Assembly (NCBI RefSeq): GCF_030848805.1 | Contig: NC_092368.1 | Location: forward strand, 3,754,441-3,818,440 | Direction of reading: 5' to 3' | DNA length: 64,000 nt | DNA from: Temnothorax longispinosus | Taxonomy: Eukaryota > Arthropoda > Insecta > Hymenoptera > Formicidae | Part shown: in pieces, positions 50,650 to 61,283 of the stretch | Layout: every line of letters starts with the position of its first letter | How positions within the stretch are numbered: the first letter of the stretch is position 1 | Made by a program: the position numbers and the translations under genes | Notes under the pieces: model-generated | What the model was told of the DNA's origin: nothing | What the model saw: only the letters and a program-made list of their open reading frames with translations | Databases searched by the model: none

Positions 50650-51008
50650 CTTCAGTACAGTAGCACCAGTAACACATTCATCGGTCTCAGCGGCACATTG
50701 TGTTTTTGGACTCACTCCCAGAAACAAGTCCCAGAAACAAAATAAAAAGAAGTTTCTTGTAAGTCAATCTAAAGATCTCTTTTTATCAGAAAGACAAATC
50801 AGCTTGGAATTACGTACGTTACTTAAAACTATTTCTTCAAAAAAATAATTTCTCAGATACGTGTAACGGTGAAACTTCATCCAGCTTAATTAAATCGGAG
50901 TTAATCAGAGAAATTAATTCAGATTTCCATATCGATGGAACCAATACAAAATTGACTAAAACTGGTGCATTTAGAATTAATCGACGATTTTGAAGTCTTA
51001 GACGAGAG
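50650..51008 (+). promoter_or_regulatory. Possible promoter and 5' untranslated exon of the acyltransferase gene
   Basis: TTCAGTAC at 50651-50658 resembles an insect initiator. A donor TTTCTT/GTAAGT near 50757 and an acceptor TCTTAG ending near 51001 could remove an intron of about 240 bases, leaving a short leader before the ATG at 51009. The candidate start abuts the solo foldback arm. Confidence 0.35.
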
Positions 51009-53662
51009 ATGCAACCAGAAAGATCAAACTCAGTAATTTCTAATGAAATTACGCGTTGGAGATTATGGGAATTATTAGGAACTGCTTGCATCTTCCTGTT
51101 CGCTCCGCTCATCGTGATTGCTCTGCTCCTTCTATACGTCTATCGTTGTTTGGTCAAGATCGTGTTAAGAATCCAGTTGGGGAACAAATTCGCTGGTCTT
51201 TTAAAGGGCACAGATTGTGTGTGGGTCGTTGAAGATGCCGTTTCTCTGTCCGTTATCAATATCTTGATGATACTGGAGAAGACCGCGGGGAACTCAAACA
51301 CGGTCTTCCTGGAGGATTTCAGGAATCTTATAAATAACCGCATTGTTTCGAAGGCTGCTGGTACAACGCTCGAGAAACTGTTCTATCTTCGAAATCAGAA
51401 GTTCGGCTATTATTTTTGGGAAAGAACCGAAGAGGTAGACCTGAAAGACAGGATCAGATGGCTGGAATGTGTGGACGCTAACTGCGACGGGTCCTGCGAG
51501 GATATCTCTGGCGAATCCTTCAGGAAGACTTTGGAAAATGTGTTTAATAAACCGTTGCCCGATGATAACAGAGCCGCGTGGGAGATTCTCGTCGGAAAGC
51601 GCTGTCCGAAATCCAAATCTCATGTCGAAGAGGAACATATCAACACTCGAAAGATTCCCGTGGTATTTCGCGTTCATCATTCCCTGGGCGATGGGGTGGC
51701 CCTTCTGAACCTATTGCTCAAAACGATCGCCAAGGAGGACGAAATAAAAGAGACGAGTATTATCTCGTCAGGCGAGAATAAAGAACATTTCAAAGAGATC
51801 GTTCCAGTATTGAGCAATTCAGAGAGGAACTTCCTGAATGGGACGAATGTTGTGCGATATTATGAGAAGAATATCCTTGCCACATCGATGCCTTTTGCTT
51901 ACGTAACGTTCTCACAAGTTGTGCAAGACATACGAGATCATTTTCGTGCGTCGTTGAAGTTTTCTGACAATGTAACGATCGAGTCGTTGAAACAGCAAGC
52001 GAAAATGTCGATCGATCGTATATGGTTGAATTTCAAAAATATCACACTGAAACAAATATACGGTAGATTTAAAGAAGTCACGCGATTCACGATGATTTTA
52101 CTTTCTTCTCCAAAATTCTTCATTCAACATGCTATACGTAGCATGGACGAAAAGTACGTTCAGTATTCAATTCACTGTGCAATTAATATTTAGCTCATCC
52201 TGTTAAACATAGACAAATTAACATGTAAGAGATTAATTTCTTTGTTAAACTGAATGTCTAATCTCTGAGAAATAGTAAAGCAATAAACGGTTAAAATCTC
52301 CAAATTAAGAATCTCTAATTTCAAAGACTAGAATTTTATGATTTTTACGAGAAACAAATTCTTATCAGCTATATATACTTATCTTTAATATATCTGAGTT
52401 ATACGTAGAATAGTATGTTAAATAAGCTTTGTAATGATAAATATAAACATTTTTACAGCGCTCTACATGGTCCGCCTCAAACGGGTGAAAAGATAATATC
52501 CTACTGGTTAGAGAATGATGAGACCAACAATAAATCGCAGAATCTTTTGACGAAAATCCGCGAGATAAGAAAAAATACAGGTGCCAAATTTGAAGATATA
52601 GTATTGACAGCTTTTTCTGCTAGTGTACACAAATATCATTTACGCGTGAGTATGTATAAAGTTTTCAAGCAGCAATTAGTCTCTGAAATATGTTTAAATA
52701 ATATCTAGAAAATTGAAAGGTTTTTTAGACACTTACCTATATCTCGTATCTGTTTCAAAGTTCTTTAAACATGTGTTTTTCTTGTAGATCAACAAACCAG
52801 TTCCCGATGCATTAACAGTTATTTTTCCCATGAGACTGTCAATGCCCGATAAAAATTTAACGTTAGATAACGAGTTTTCAGTCGCTATCTTGCGAATTTG
52901 TATCGCCAATGCGAACGGACAAACAATCGTCGAGCCAAATCGAGATTCTCAATTTTTCAAGCGCCTTCAAGATATTACAAGAGCAAATAACGAAGTCAGA
53001 AAGAGTTCAGACATCATGCTTAATTTTTGGATCATAAAATATCTGTCAGCGTTATTACCGGTGAAATTTTTAAGAGTTTTTCTTTTAACTCGAAGCACGA
53101 TGGGGTTTAGCAATATATGTGGGCCAGAAAAAGTGCGTATCTTGAATAATTCTTTGAGCAACATTGCCTTCTGGATACCAAACAAGTATCGTATTGCTAA
53201 CAATAAGTACCGCTATTATTATAAACTTTGTTTATAATAATTAACAAATAAAATTATTGTACATAGTAGCGATATGTAAAATGTATTACAATTTGTTTTC
53301 AGAAGTACTACCGCCCTCGGCTTTGGTCTGTTAAGTTACGGAGGCAACTTACATCTATCTTTAATGGCTGATAAGTCAATCGTAAAGGACGAGAGATCTT
53401 TTATGGAGCTTTTAGAAAATACTGTACATGAAATAGATACTGCTTTTAAAGCCGTCAGATCTTCCAATAGAAACACCTACAAAAGAAGGTGCGCTACTTG
53501 AATTTTTAATTATTCTTACATTTTGTTTATACGCGCATTCGATATTCATTTAATAATTATGTATAGTTATTATCTTATTCCCAGTATTCCCAGCTATATA
53601 TATTTATAAAAGGAGTTCCATCTATTTTCAGGCATTGGAAGTGTTTCAACAAAGGAGTATGA
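51009..53662 (+). CDS. WS/DGAT-family O-acyltransferase (wax synthase-like)
   Basis: Predicted membrane-bound acyltransferase of the wax ester synthase/diacylglycerol acyltransferase family, which moves a fatty acyl group from acyl-CoA to a fatty alcohol or diacylglycerol. Exons 51009-52153, 52459-52645, 52788-53185, 53303-53488 and 53632-53662 join in phase to 648 residues; without the last splice the frame stops at 53501 (642 residues). Visible features are a membrane segment at about 22-45, the catalytic HHxxxDG motif as HHSLGDG (223-229), and NICGP (about 553-557) typical of the C-terminal WSD domain. Length is somewhat above the bacterial enzymes. AATAAA at 53829-53834 fits the transcript end. 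Substrate cannot be read from the sequence; cuticular wax or neutral-lipid synthesis is an inference from the family. Foldback elements lie directly upstream. Confidence 0.88.
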
Positions 53663-53828
53663 GTGATTGAAATATTTTACCTCTTTTATACAATGCTCTT
53701 AATGTGAATGCATTTGTGCTAAGTATAAATTGTTATCATACATTTATTAATATAGGTTTTTTACAGAATCATTTACAGAGATTAATGATTTAATCTTTTC
53801 CGTGAATTTGTTTAAAACTGTATTTTAT

Positions 53829-53834
53829 AAATAA
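53829..53834 (+). terminator. Polyadenylation signal of the acyltransferase gene
   Basis: AATAAA followed by a T-rich stretch, about 170 bases after the stop codon of the spliced form. Confidence 0.55.
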
Positions 53835-53956
53835 AGTTTTTCAATCTTTAATTTGTCTTTAAGTGTATTATGCCTGTCAGTTAAAGAATCCAAAATTATA
53901 TTTCCATTAATCAACTTAGTATTATACAATTTATTTAATTTTATTAATTTCATGTT

Positions 53957-53975
53957 TATATATATATATATATAT
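53957..53975. repeat. (TA)n microsatellite
   Basis: A run of TA dinucleotides between the acyltransferase gene and scabrous. Confidence 0.85.
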
Positions 53976-54017
53976 TTTTAATAACTAGCAGTATTATGTC
54001 CCAATATGTAATCTTAA

Positions 54018-54195
54018 GACGGATACAGGACTTATTGTAGCCGCGTCATTTTTACGTATCAGTGAAGAAAGTTGCCCCATTACTGATACGTTGCAACATT
54101 TTGATACAATAATCAGCAAAGACACGTCATATCGTACTATTGAATTGATACGTAACGCACATACGCAATAAATCTGTACATCTTCTGTATCCGTC
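54018..54195. mobile_element. Complex palindromic element
   Basis: GACGGATACAG at 54018-54028 and CTGTATCCGTC at 54185-54195 are exact inverted repeats. Inside them ACGTATCAGT (54054-54063) faces ACTGATACGT (54082-54091), also exact, and further GATACGTAA/TTACGTATC words repeat the motif. No reading frame fills it. It resembles a small inverted-repeat element in the convergent 3' space between the acyltransferase gene and scabrous. Confidence 0.6.
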
Positions 54196-54652
54196 TGTAA
54201 CCGTCTCTTGTTCAAATTAAATAAGTTTACAACACTCAACGCTGTTTCTCCAAATGCATTCAGCGTGTAAATAATACGTTTATCTAAATATAGATTCGAA
54301 TTCAGGGTATGAAGATAAATGGTGATTGCAATCGCTTATTACTGGTCACGAAACATTCCCACCTCTAACAACTGACGTTCTCCATCAATGGCTGTGACGC
54401 TAAGCGGATGAAATATGAGAGATAACTGCGAAAGTGAAATTAATACATATATACTATGGAATGATGTAATAGCATTTATCTTACATGCTACCCGTAAAAG
54501 AACCTATTTTAAATATTGAGAAATAATATAACAGTTGGTTAATAATAGTCCTTTTAGTGACTTGAAATTTTTTAATACGCAATTTTTTAATTTAACCAAA
54601 AGTTAGTGACTTTTAATGACTTTTTATTACTATACAGATACAATAAGTAATA
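54196..54652. other. Convergent intergenic spacer
   Basis: AT-rich DNA between the convergent acyltransferase and scabrous genes. Nothing recognisable. Confidence 0.6.
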
Positions 54653-54658
54653 TTTATT
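54653..54658 (-). terminator. Polyadenylation signal of scabrous
   Basis: AATAAA on the minus strand, about 220 bases beyond the scabrous stop; a second lies at 54623-54628. Confidence 0.5.
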
Positions 54659-54877
54659 CTTTGCACGTTTACAGCATTACTCCATTTGTGCATAACTATA
54701 CAATGTATTTACATTAAAGTCTTTAAATTACACTTAACTCTTTGGCATTACAATCAAGTGTTCTTGTGGACTGATTACGTACGTGATCCACGAATCAAAT
54801 TACACAGAACTTTCATTTTCTTGCAGTTCATCAATTAGCGTCATTCTATCAACTCGACGTGAATAACTTCAAGATTA

Positions 54878-57800
54878 TCAACAGTTTTGCTTCCGTTGCA
54901 CCAACATCTCGGAAGATGCAACTGCCATCCACTCGTTGGTCGTCGACTGGAACCATGTCAAACCCAAGGTATATCTACCGTTGAGATTGGCGTGTTGGCA
55001 ATGACTGAACCACCAACCGCCCCGATAGTTGGCTGCGCAGTCGGTGGTGCTGATGTCCATGTCGCGGTCCTTAGCGCTAAATGCCATGCCGTCCTGATAG
55101 GACAGTGCGTCGGTCGCATTGCCCGAATAACCAGATACGTGGAGTCGATAACCAGTCTCCTCGGAGTCAATCGTGAAATGCTCGTACTCGGCGCGCCAGT
55201 GCACGCCGTAGGTATCGGTCAGGTCGACCCGCAGCCTGCTGCAGTTATCGCGAGTGAGTCGATGCAACGCCTCATTGCCAATCCACAACTCGCTGACCGG
55301 CGAACCGAAGCCGATCGAATACTCGTTCCAGGTGCGATCGAAGTCGACAGCGCCGTCAATTCTGCGAGCCACGACAATCCAGCCGGCGCGGCAGGAGGCC
55401 AGCAACGGTGCTCCGGGACCAGGTGCCAGCAAAGTCAAACCGTCGCGCTCCTCGCAATTTCCCGGAAGGGAGTCTACCATGAGACGGTACTGATCTTCCA
55501 CCTGTTCTAGTTCGTGTGTGACGTTCACCGCCTTGGCCAGATTCCGGGAAAGGTCCAGTCGACTGAGGGTCTCGTTCAAGGTGTCCAGACTCTTTCGCTG
55601 CACGTCGCTCCTCTCCTGCAGCTGCGACGCGCTCACGCTCAACGCCTGAACCGCCCGTCGAAGATTTCCAAGCTCTTCCCTAGTCAGCGACAGCTCGGCC
55701 GCCTTTCGCGCCGCGTTTATCTCCAGCTTCGCAAGCTCTCGCTTTACCTCGGAACGATTGGTGTAAACGGCTTCCTCGAGCAGACGAACCGAGTCGTACA
55801 GTCGCACCACGGACTCATCCAGCTCGTTCATCGACACCAGATCTCGGGTGGCATTGGATACCCTTCTCGAGAGCTCTGCTTGCGCCATTTCGAGGCTCCT
55901 CATCCGTCCCTCAAGTTGCTCACGATCCTCGTATACCACTCGTTTCTCCACCATCGCTCGCTTCCGCGCTACCACGGAGATCTTCCGTTCGACGTTACGT
56001 AGACGTTCCTCAAGGCGAGCGCGATGAGCCAAGGCGCGGGAATAGCTGTGTCTTCGGGTTGACGCAATCTCGTGCGACCCGCTCACCTCGTTGCGAAAGA
56101 TGTCAGCCTTATTGCGATGTTCCAGCTTCTGCGGATCCTGCCGCTGATCGGGAACCGTGGACTCGCATTTCAGGGACTTCAGCTCGATCTGCACCGTGCT
56201 TAACTGCAACAAATGAAAAGGGTAAGTTTTGCATTTTGTCTAGCGGACGAATGTTGGCTCGTCATTGCTCTCTTAACATTTCTCTATGATTGAGATCTTT
56301 AAAAACAAGACACGGTGGTCGGAATGTTTTAAAGTAAACAAGTAATTTCAAAAGCAATTAGTGAAAGTATTAGTCTCTGATCACACGTGAATCTTTTCAT
56401 TCCAGAAAATTTTCTACCGATTCTCTTTAATCCGTCGACTTTTTACAGGCGGTCCTTGATTACGTGGTATGCGTGACTGCACGTGTGTAATATACTCTCG
56501 CATTTGTGGAATGCGTGAGAGTAGGGCCACAGCTGTCGACTCGTGTGGCTGCGGTCGCCAGCGTGTGTCAAATACCACAGACGGTAAGGATCACCGAGCG
56601 AAACTCGTATCGAAAACGAATTTATAAACACGCGCAGATGCATGGTCATAAAATTTCTCTTGTGCATTAGGGAAGAATTCAAAATTATCAATTTAATATT
56701 ATCTCATACCATTTGAATATGTAACATGACTTCATATGTTATATCATTATTTATATTTTTTAAATAACTGATTTAGCGAACACGATGTTCCATTATCGTT
56801 CTTTTTCTCTGCAAAATATTTTTAAAAATCCAAAAAACATTTTATACCAAGTTAAAAAGTAACTTGGCGTAAAAATTGCACAGGATAAATTTTAATTTAT
56901 ATTATATTTAGCGCTTAACTCTCTCATTCTTTGCAAATCTTATTCTTATATTTTATTATATTTGACTTCTTATGACGATTGAGAGTTGAAGGTAGAAGCG
57001 CAAAGGGCGGCAAGTATTTAAGAGGAGGGAGGGTAGGCTGGTGGGCCTGAGGGGCATATGCGTGCGGCCCAAAGGAGTGGCCCGTTGCGCGGGCGAGGCG
57101 GGAGGAAGGGAAGAGGAGGAGGAGGAGGAGGAGGTTGAGAAGCAGCTGCCAAGCGGCAAAACGAGAAACAGGAACCAAGCAGCTGGCCGCCCCGTGCAAG
57201 GCGCAGGTGCACCGACCATACATCCCCCTTTCTTCTTCCTGCCATAAATACTAAATGGTAGCGGCAGCCGTTATCTACACGGACGCCCGTTGTCCGCGCG
57301 CGAGCGACCGCATGCCGGGCCCTTCGGCGTGTATACGCATACCACGAAATCGATCTCGAGCCATTGTGGGCGAAAAAATCGGCCGTGGTCATTGAGCGGC
57401 ACGCGCGGATCTAGGAATCCCGTTGTCGGAGAAAGTCATCGACGACGGTATTGAAGAACATACGTAATATACGTATACATATCTGTATACGTAGGACATA
57501 TTATTCTCTTCTAGATTTTATGTACATTCATGTAAAAGAGGAGAGAATCTGACTTGAGCAACGCTTAATTATCTTAAACACCTGGCGATTGAGCATGAAA
57601 TTATAATACGTATCAGTTGAAGTAAAATACTTCAGAAACTAACAAATTTAAACTCGGATATAAATTCTATTCTTACGAAAAATAATCACGAAATGAAAGA
57701 TTAATCCGTTGCTTCGGAATGAAATATATTCTTTGAGCAATAAGTAAATTTCCCTCCTCTCATTCCTACGCCTGGTTTGGTTCAACTGCGTTGCAAATTG

Positions 57801-58927
57801 GTACCATCTGCCTATCATCTTCCGCTGTTTTTTTTTTCTAATGTCAGCCAGCCTTACTCTTTAACATCTGCGAGAAGAAGACAACTCACCTGACTACTGA
57901 CATCCGCGCAGGAGCGGGACAGGAGGCTGGCGCGTTCCTTGGTCGCGGCGATGTCGAGCCTGATGGTACCAAGGGTGGCCTCGATCTTGGTGATCCTCCC
58001 ACCGAGATCGCGTATGCTCCTGCCGACCTCGGCGACGTCGCCCTTCAGCAGGGCCAGTTCGCTCCTCATCCTCGAGCGCTCGGCAAGCTCCTCGCTGGCG
58101 TTCCGCGTCCTGAGCACCTCGGCGACCTCGCTTTGTAGCTCCGTCACGGCACTGCCTAGCCATCGCACCCTCAATCTCTCGTTCTTCGCCTCGTTGCCGC
58201 TTCCGCCGCGAAGTGCGTTCACTTCCTTCCTGCACGTGCGAGGGGATACGATTATAATATGTTTTTATGGTACCCCATCATTAAAGCGACCAAAATCCTC
58301 TCTTCGTGTACGATAAAAGCAATATAGGAACAGCTAAGACCATCGTATACTTTAAAAATAAGGAAAAAACTAGGGTAAATCTATATTTTCATTTCTTATT
58401 ATCAAAATAACTTTACACGTATATTAAATCTTATCGCAATAAAAAATTACTGCTCACCTAAAAATTCAGATCTTACTATTAAATTCTGATAATTTTTAAA
58501 AAATACGTAAGAAACTCTATGATCCTGATCTTTATGCAAAATTGGCCTGACAGAAACCTTAGACTTGAATTAACTTCTAAGGCTTCTCGCACCAGCCAAT
58601 AACGTAATTATGCACTTGGTGAGTTCTAGTACATGTGTATTGTATTACAATACACTACATGCAAAAAAAAAAGACGATACAGTAAATCGCGTCTTACCTC
58701 AGTTGCTTAACTTCATTCCTAAGGACGATGAGTTCCGTATTCTTTTCCATTGCTTGTTTCAGACTCTCCTCCAAGGCATTGTAATCCTCCTGTCGATGAT
58801 CCAACAGCGCGCTCACTTGCTCCTGCAATAGCTTGATCGTGCTATTGAGATCTTCATCCGCGCGCGTGCCGGCAATCAACGTACTCGCGGCGATAATCGC
58901 TGTTAACAGCAACCGTAGATTCGTCAT
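54878..58927 (-). CDS. sca: Scabrous, secreted fibrinogen-related protein
   Basis: Secreted glycoprotein that in Drosophila modulates Notch signalling to space sensory bristles and ommatidia. Three exons on the minus strand (58698-58927, 57890-58229, 54878-56203) join in phase to 631 residues; Drosophila Sca is longer, about 774. Features in order: a signal peptide at about 1-23 (ending near GTRA/DEDLN); an N-terminal segment containing QEQVSALLDHRQEDYNALEE that I associate with Scabrous; long coiled coil to about 432, with a basic RxxRxxR stretch near 240-290; and a fibrinogen-like domain at about 439-631 with SELWIGNEALHRLT, a Ca-binding-like AKDRDMD, and DCAANYRGGWWFSHC followed by NLNGRY. 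Six cysteines in the domain fit the family. A TATA box lies just upstream. Other fibrinogen-related proteins (techylectin, angiopoietin-like) lack this N-terminus, so Scabrous is preferred. Confidence 0.88.
57000..57420. promoter_or_regulatory. GC-rich island with E-box cluster in scabrous intron 2
   Basis: This CpG-rich island within the 1.7-kb second intron contains E-boxes CAGCTG (57143-57148), GCAGCTGG (57179-57186, matching the proneural GCAGSTGK consensus) and CAGGTG (57204-57209), plus a (GGA)n tract at 57113-57134. Another CAGCTG lies at 56530-56535. scabrous is a known proneural target in flies, so an enhancer is plausible but unproven here. Confidence 0.4.
57113..57134. repeat. (GGA)n microsatellite
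   Basis: Tandem GGA units in scabrous intron 2. On the opposite strand they create leucine- or serine-rich frames that mimic a signal peptide. Confidence 0.85.
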
Positions 58928-58969
58928 CTCCGCTGATCTCTTGGGTATCTTCAGTCAAGATCTTCGGAC

Positions 58970-58976
58970 TTTTATA
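58970..58976 (-). promoter_or_regulatory. TATA box of scabrous
   Basis: TATAAAA on the minus strand, 43 bases upstream of the scabrous ATG. A start site about 30 bases downstream would give a 5' leader of only about 20 bases. Confidence 0.55.
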
Positions 58977-60358
58977 CTTCACAATTCATATATTCTCCTT
59001 CAGAGAGATATATATTTTTTATTTTATGAATCCTCGAGTGTATTATTGTATCCTGTGTATTATTTTACCATTCGCACAGATTCTCGGGCTCGGTAATTAA
59101 CAAATCTTTTTTATTTCCAGATTTTAATGTTTTCTGAAGCCTTGCATCTTCGAATTTTCGAAAATTCTCGTCGAGGTTTTAACTTTGAATTTTCTTAATA
59201 AGAATTCTTCACCTTATTCAGCGATCGATGAGATTTACCGTGATTTAACGTGATTTGTACGCGATTGACATCCGATTGATCTCGATGGGCGAGATCGTTC
59301 AGTCGAGTCGCGAAGTCACGTGCGGAGCGGGGATTGTGTGCTTGATCACCTCTCGAAAGTCTACTGGCGCGGCCGAAACGGTGTACGAGTTTTATATCCC
59401 TTGGACAAAGGTCCGCTCGGACCCGGTGTGGAGCAGGTGTTCGGCAACACCAGGCCCTCGTCAGGTATATATTGTCTCGCGCGCGGCCGTCCCTATCCCC
59501 ACACGCCACTGCTATGCGAGCCGTCTCTGCCCACTCATATCCCGAGATGAGTATGAGATCGTAATAGATACGTCGTATGAGATCGCGATATGATAAATGC
59601 GCGAGTACAGGGTGCTGGGTAATAATCGCGTCTGGCGAACGGGGCGAGAGATTTTTTTTTCTCCGGTAAAATTTGATTTGAGTCAAACTATACATCTTTC
59701 TGTAAAATTTTTCAACTTTATCTATAGTTAGCATTTTAGTAAGTATCTCTCCAGTCAAGATTCTGTTAAATTAAGATCTATTTGAAAGATTGGATGTCTC
59801 TCTCTTTCTTGTTCGCGATTTGCAGAATAAATTTAAGCGCGAATCGCAGGAATGTATCATATATAAATATTTTAAATGAAGGATATGGATTTTTGTTGTG
59901 TCGCCTAATTGGAGAAAACGAGAAAAGCAAAAGCCACTTCGGCGTTCGGGTAAAATTAATAATTTATTGAAAACAATGTCCAACCTGTTGGAGTCTACCG
60001 TTTATATTTACGGATATGGTAACGCGTTAGTAGATTATTGAATTGGGGTGATGGAAGTACGGCTACGTGTCTGTGTTTGGATTCTTTTGTATGACAAAAT
60101 GTTGGATGTAACACGTTGAATTCCCGCACGCACAGACGCGTGTGAAAATAACATTCTCCCGTTAAATACAATGTCATTCATTCCTGAATAACGTTTATAC
60201 AATCTTCACGATATTCCCTCGAAATCGATGCTAACGATGCTAAACATTATCGGATATTCCATGAGTAATAATATGGCAGAAAATGGCACCGAGCTAATTA
60301 TTTCTGTAAAGGCGAATAATCGATTCAACGAACACGATAGATTCGATTAGATATAACA
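58977..60358. other. Scabrous upstream region
   Basis: It includes a GC-richer stretch (59220-59540) with GCAGGTGT at 59433-59440, a proneural-type E-box about 0.5 kb above the TATA box, and CACGTG near 59317. The overlapping frames of 76-187 codons have no recognisable domain. The rest is AT-rich. Confidence 0.45.
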
Positions 60359-60528
60359 GAGAGCTTTTGCAATACCGTGTTTTGAATACGATAAACGCTA
60401 AAATCACGCGCAATACTGCAACGGAAATTATTGATAACTCATAATTTATTTGCAGCTTTACAAAATATATCAAACTCGCGAGTTTAGCGTTTACGGTATC
60501 CGAAGCATGATATTGCAAAAACTCGCCA
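60359..60528. mobile_element. Palindromic MITE-like element (family C, copy 2)
   Basis: Arms of about 50 bases (60359-60408 and 60479-60528) align without gaps when one is reverse-complemented, sharing TTTTGCAATA and TAAACGCTAAA. The ends and the interior words GGAAATTATT and ATTTATTTGCAG match the copy at 39508-39645. Confidence 0.7.
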
Positions 60529-61283
60529 ACAATCGCGGGTTAGAATGAAGGGTGAATTAGATCAAAGTTAAAAACCTGCACCGTAGAAACAGCATATAGA
60601 TAAGAACAGAAAACAACAGATACTGAGAGAATTTCCAAAAGATACGGAAGTGAGTCGAAATCAAATAAAAAAAATCTCAACGAAATCGAAACGAATCGGC
60701 AAGGGAGTTTTTATCATAATCCGATTCACCCTGCAATCCCGGCCAGCCCCATTACAATACACGTTACATAAATAATTTACCGCTTACTATTGCGCGGTAA
60801 CCGACCTCGCGTTAATTCGCGTCTGTTCTACGTCGCAAATCTAGGCAATAATGCACTTAAGTAATTAAATGCTGCTCTCCGGAGGGAGGAGGGGAGCGCA
60901 GCTACAACTTTTATATGCGAAAACAAAACATGGAATTCCTCCACACAACTAACAATTAGTTGAAATCTCAGAGCGCAAAACAAAAAAAAATCTCAACAAG
61001 GAAAAAATTAAAAAGCGAACGTAGAAGCTCTTTCTTATTGTTATATTGCTACGTCCCTCTGTTTAGGCATTTCGTATGCCCAACACGTGCCAGTCGCGTG
61101 TCCCCGATAAATTCTCTAAAGAATTACGTCACTTCAACGCATCTCGGCGTTCAGTATATGCTACTCTGTAACAAGTACTACATACTTAGCACATACTACG
61201 GAAATTAATCCGCGATTACACAGCCAGAAAGTCAAACTTAATTTCGTGCAATGTGCGTACGTTAACGCTAATTGGATTCCTCC
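60529..61283. other. Spacer downstream of the INPP4-like gene
   Basis: Mixed DNA without a coding signal. The INPP4-like 3' untranslated region must lie here, but I did not find a clear AATAAA close to the stop codon. Confidence 0.5.

Noticed and set aside
54887..56002. 207- and 162-codon plus-strand frames
   Set aside because: They are antisense shadows of the long scabrous exon, which has clear fibrinogen-like motifs on the minus strand.
56924..57223. Minus-strand frame with a leucine-rich, signal-like start inside scabrous intron 2
   Set aside because: The hydrophobic stretch comes from the GGA repeat read on the opposite strand; all three minus frames look similarly unusual there.
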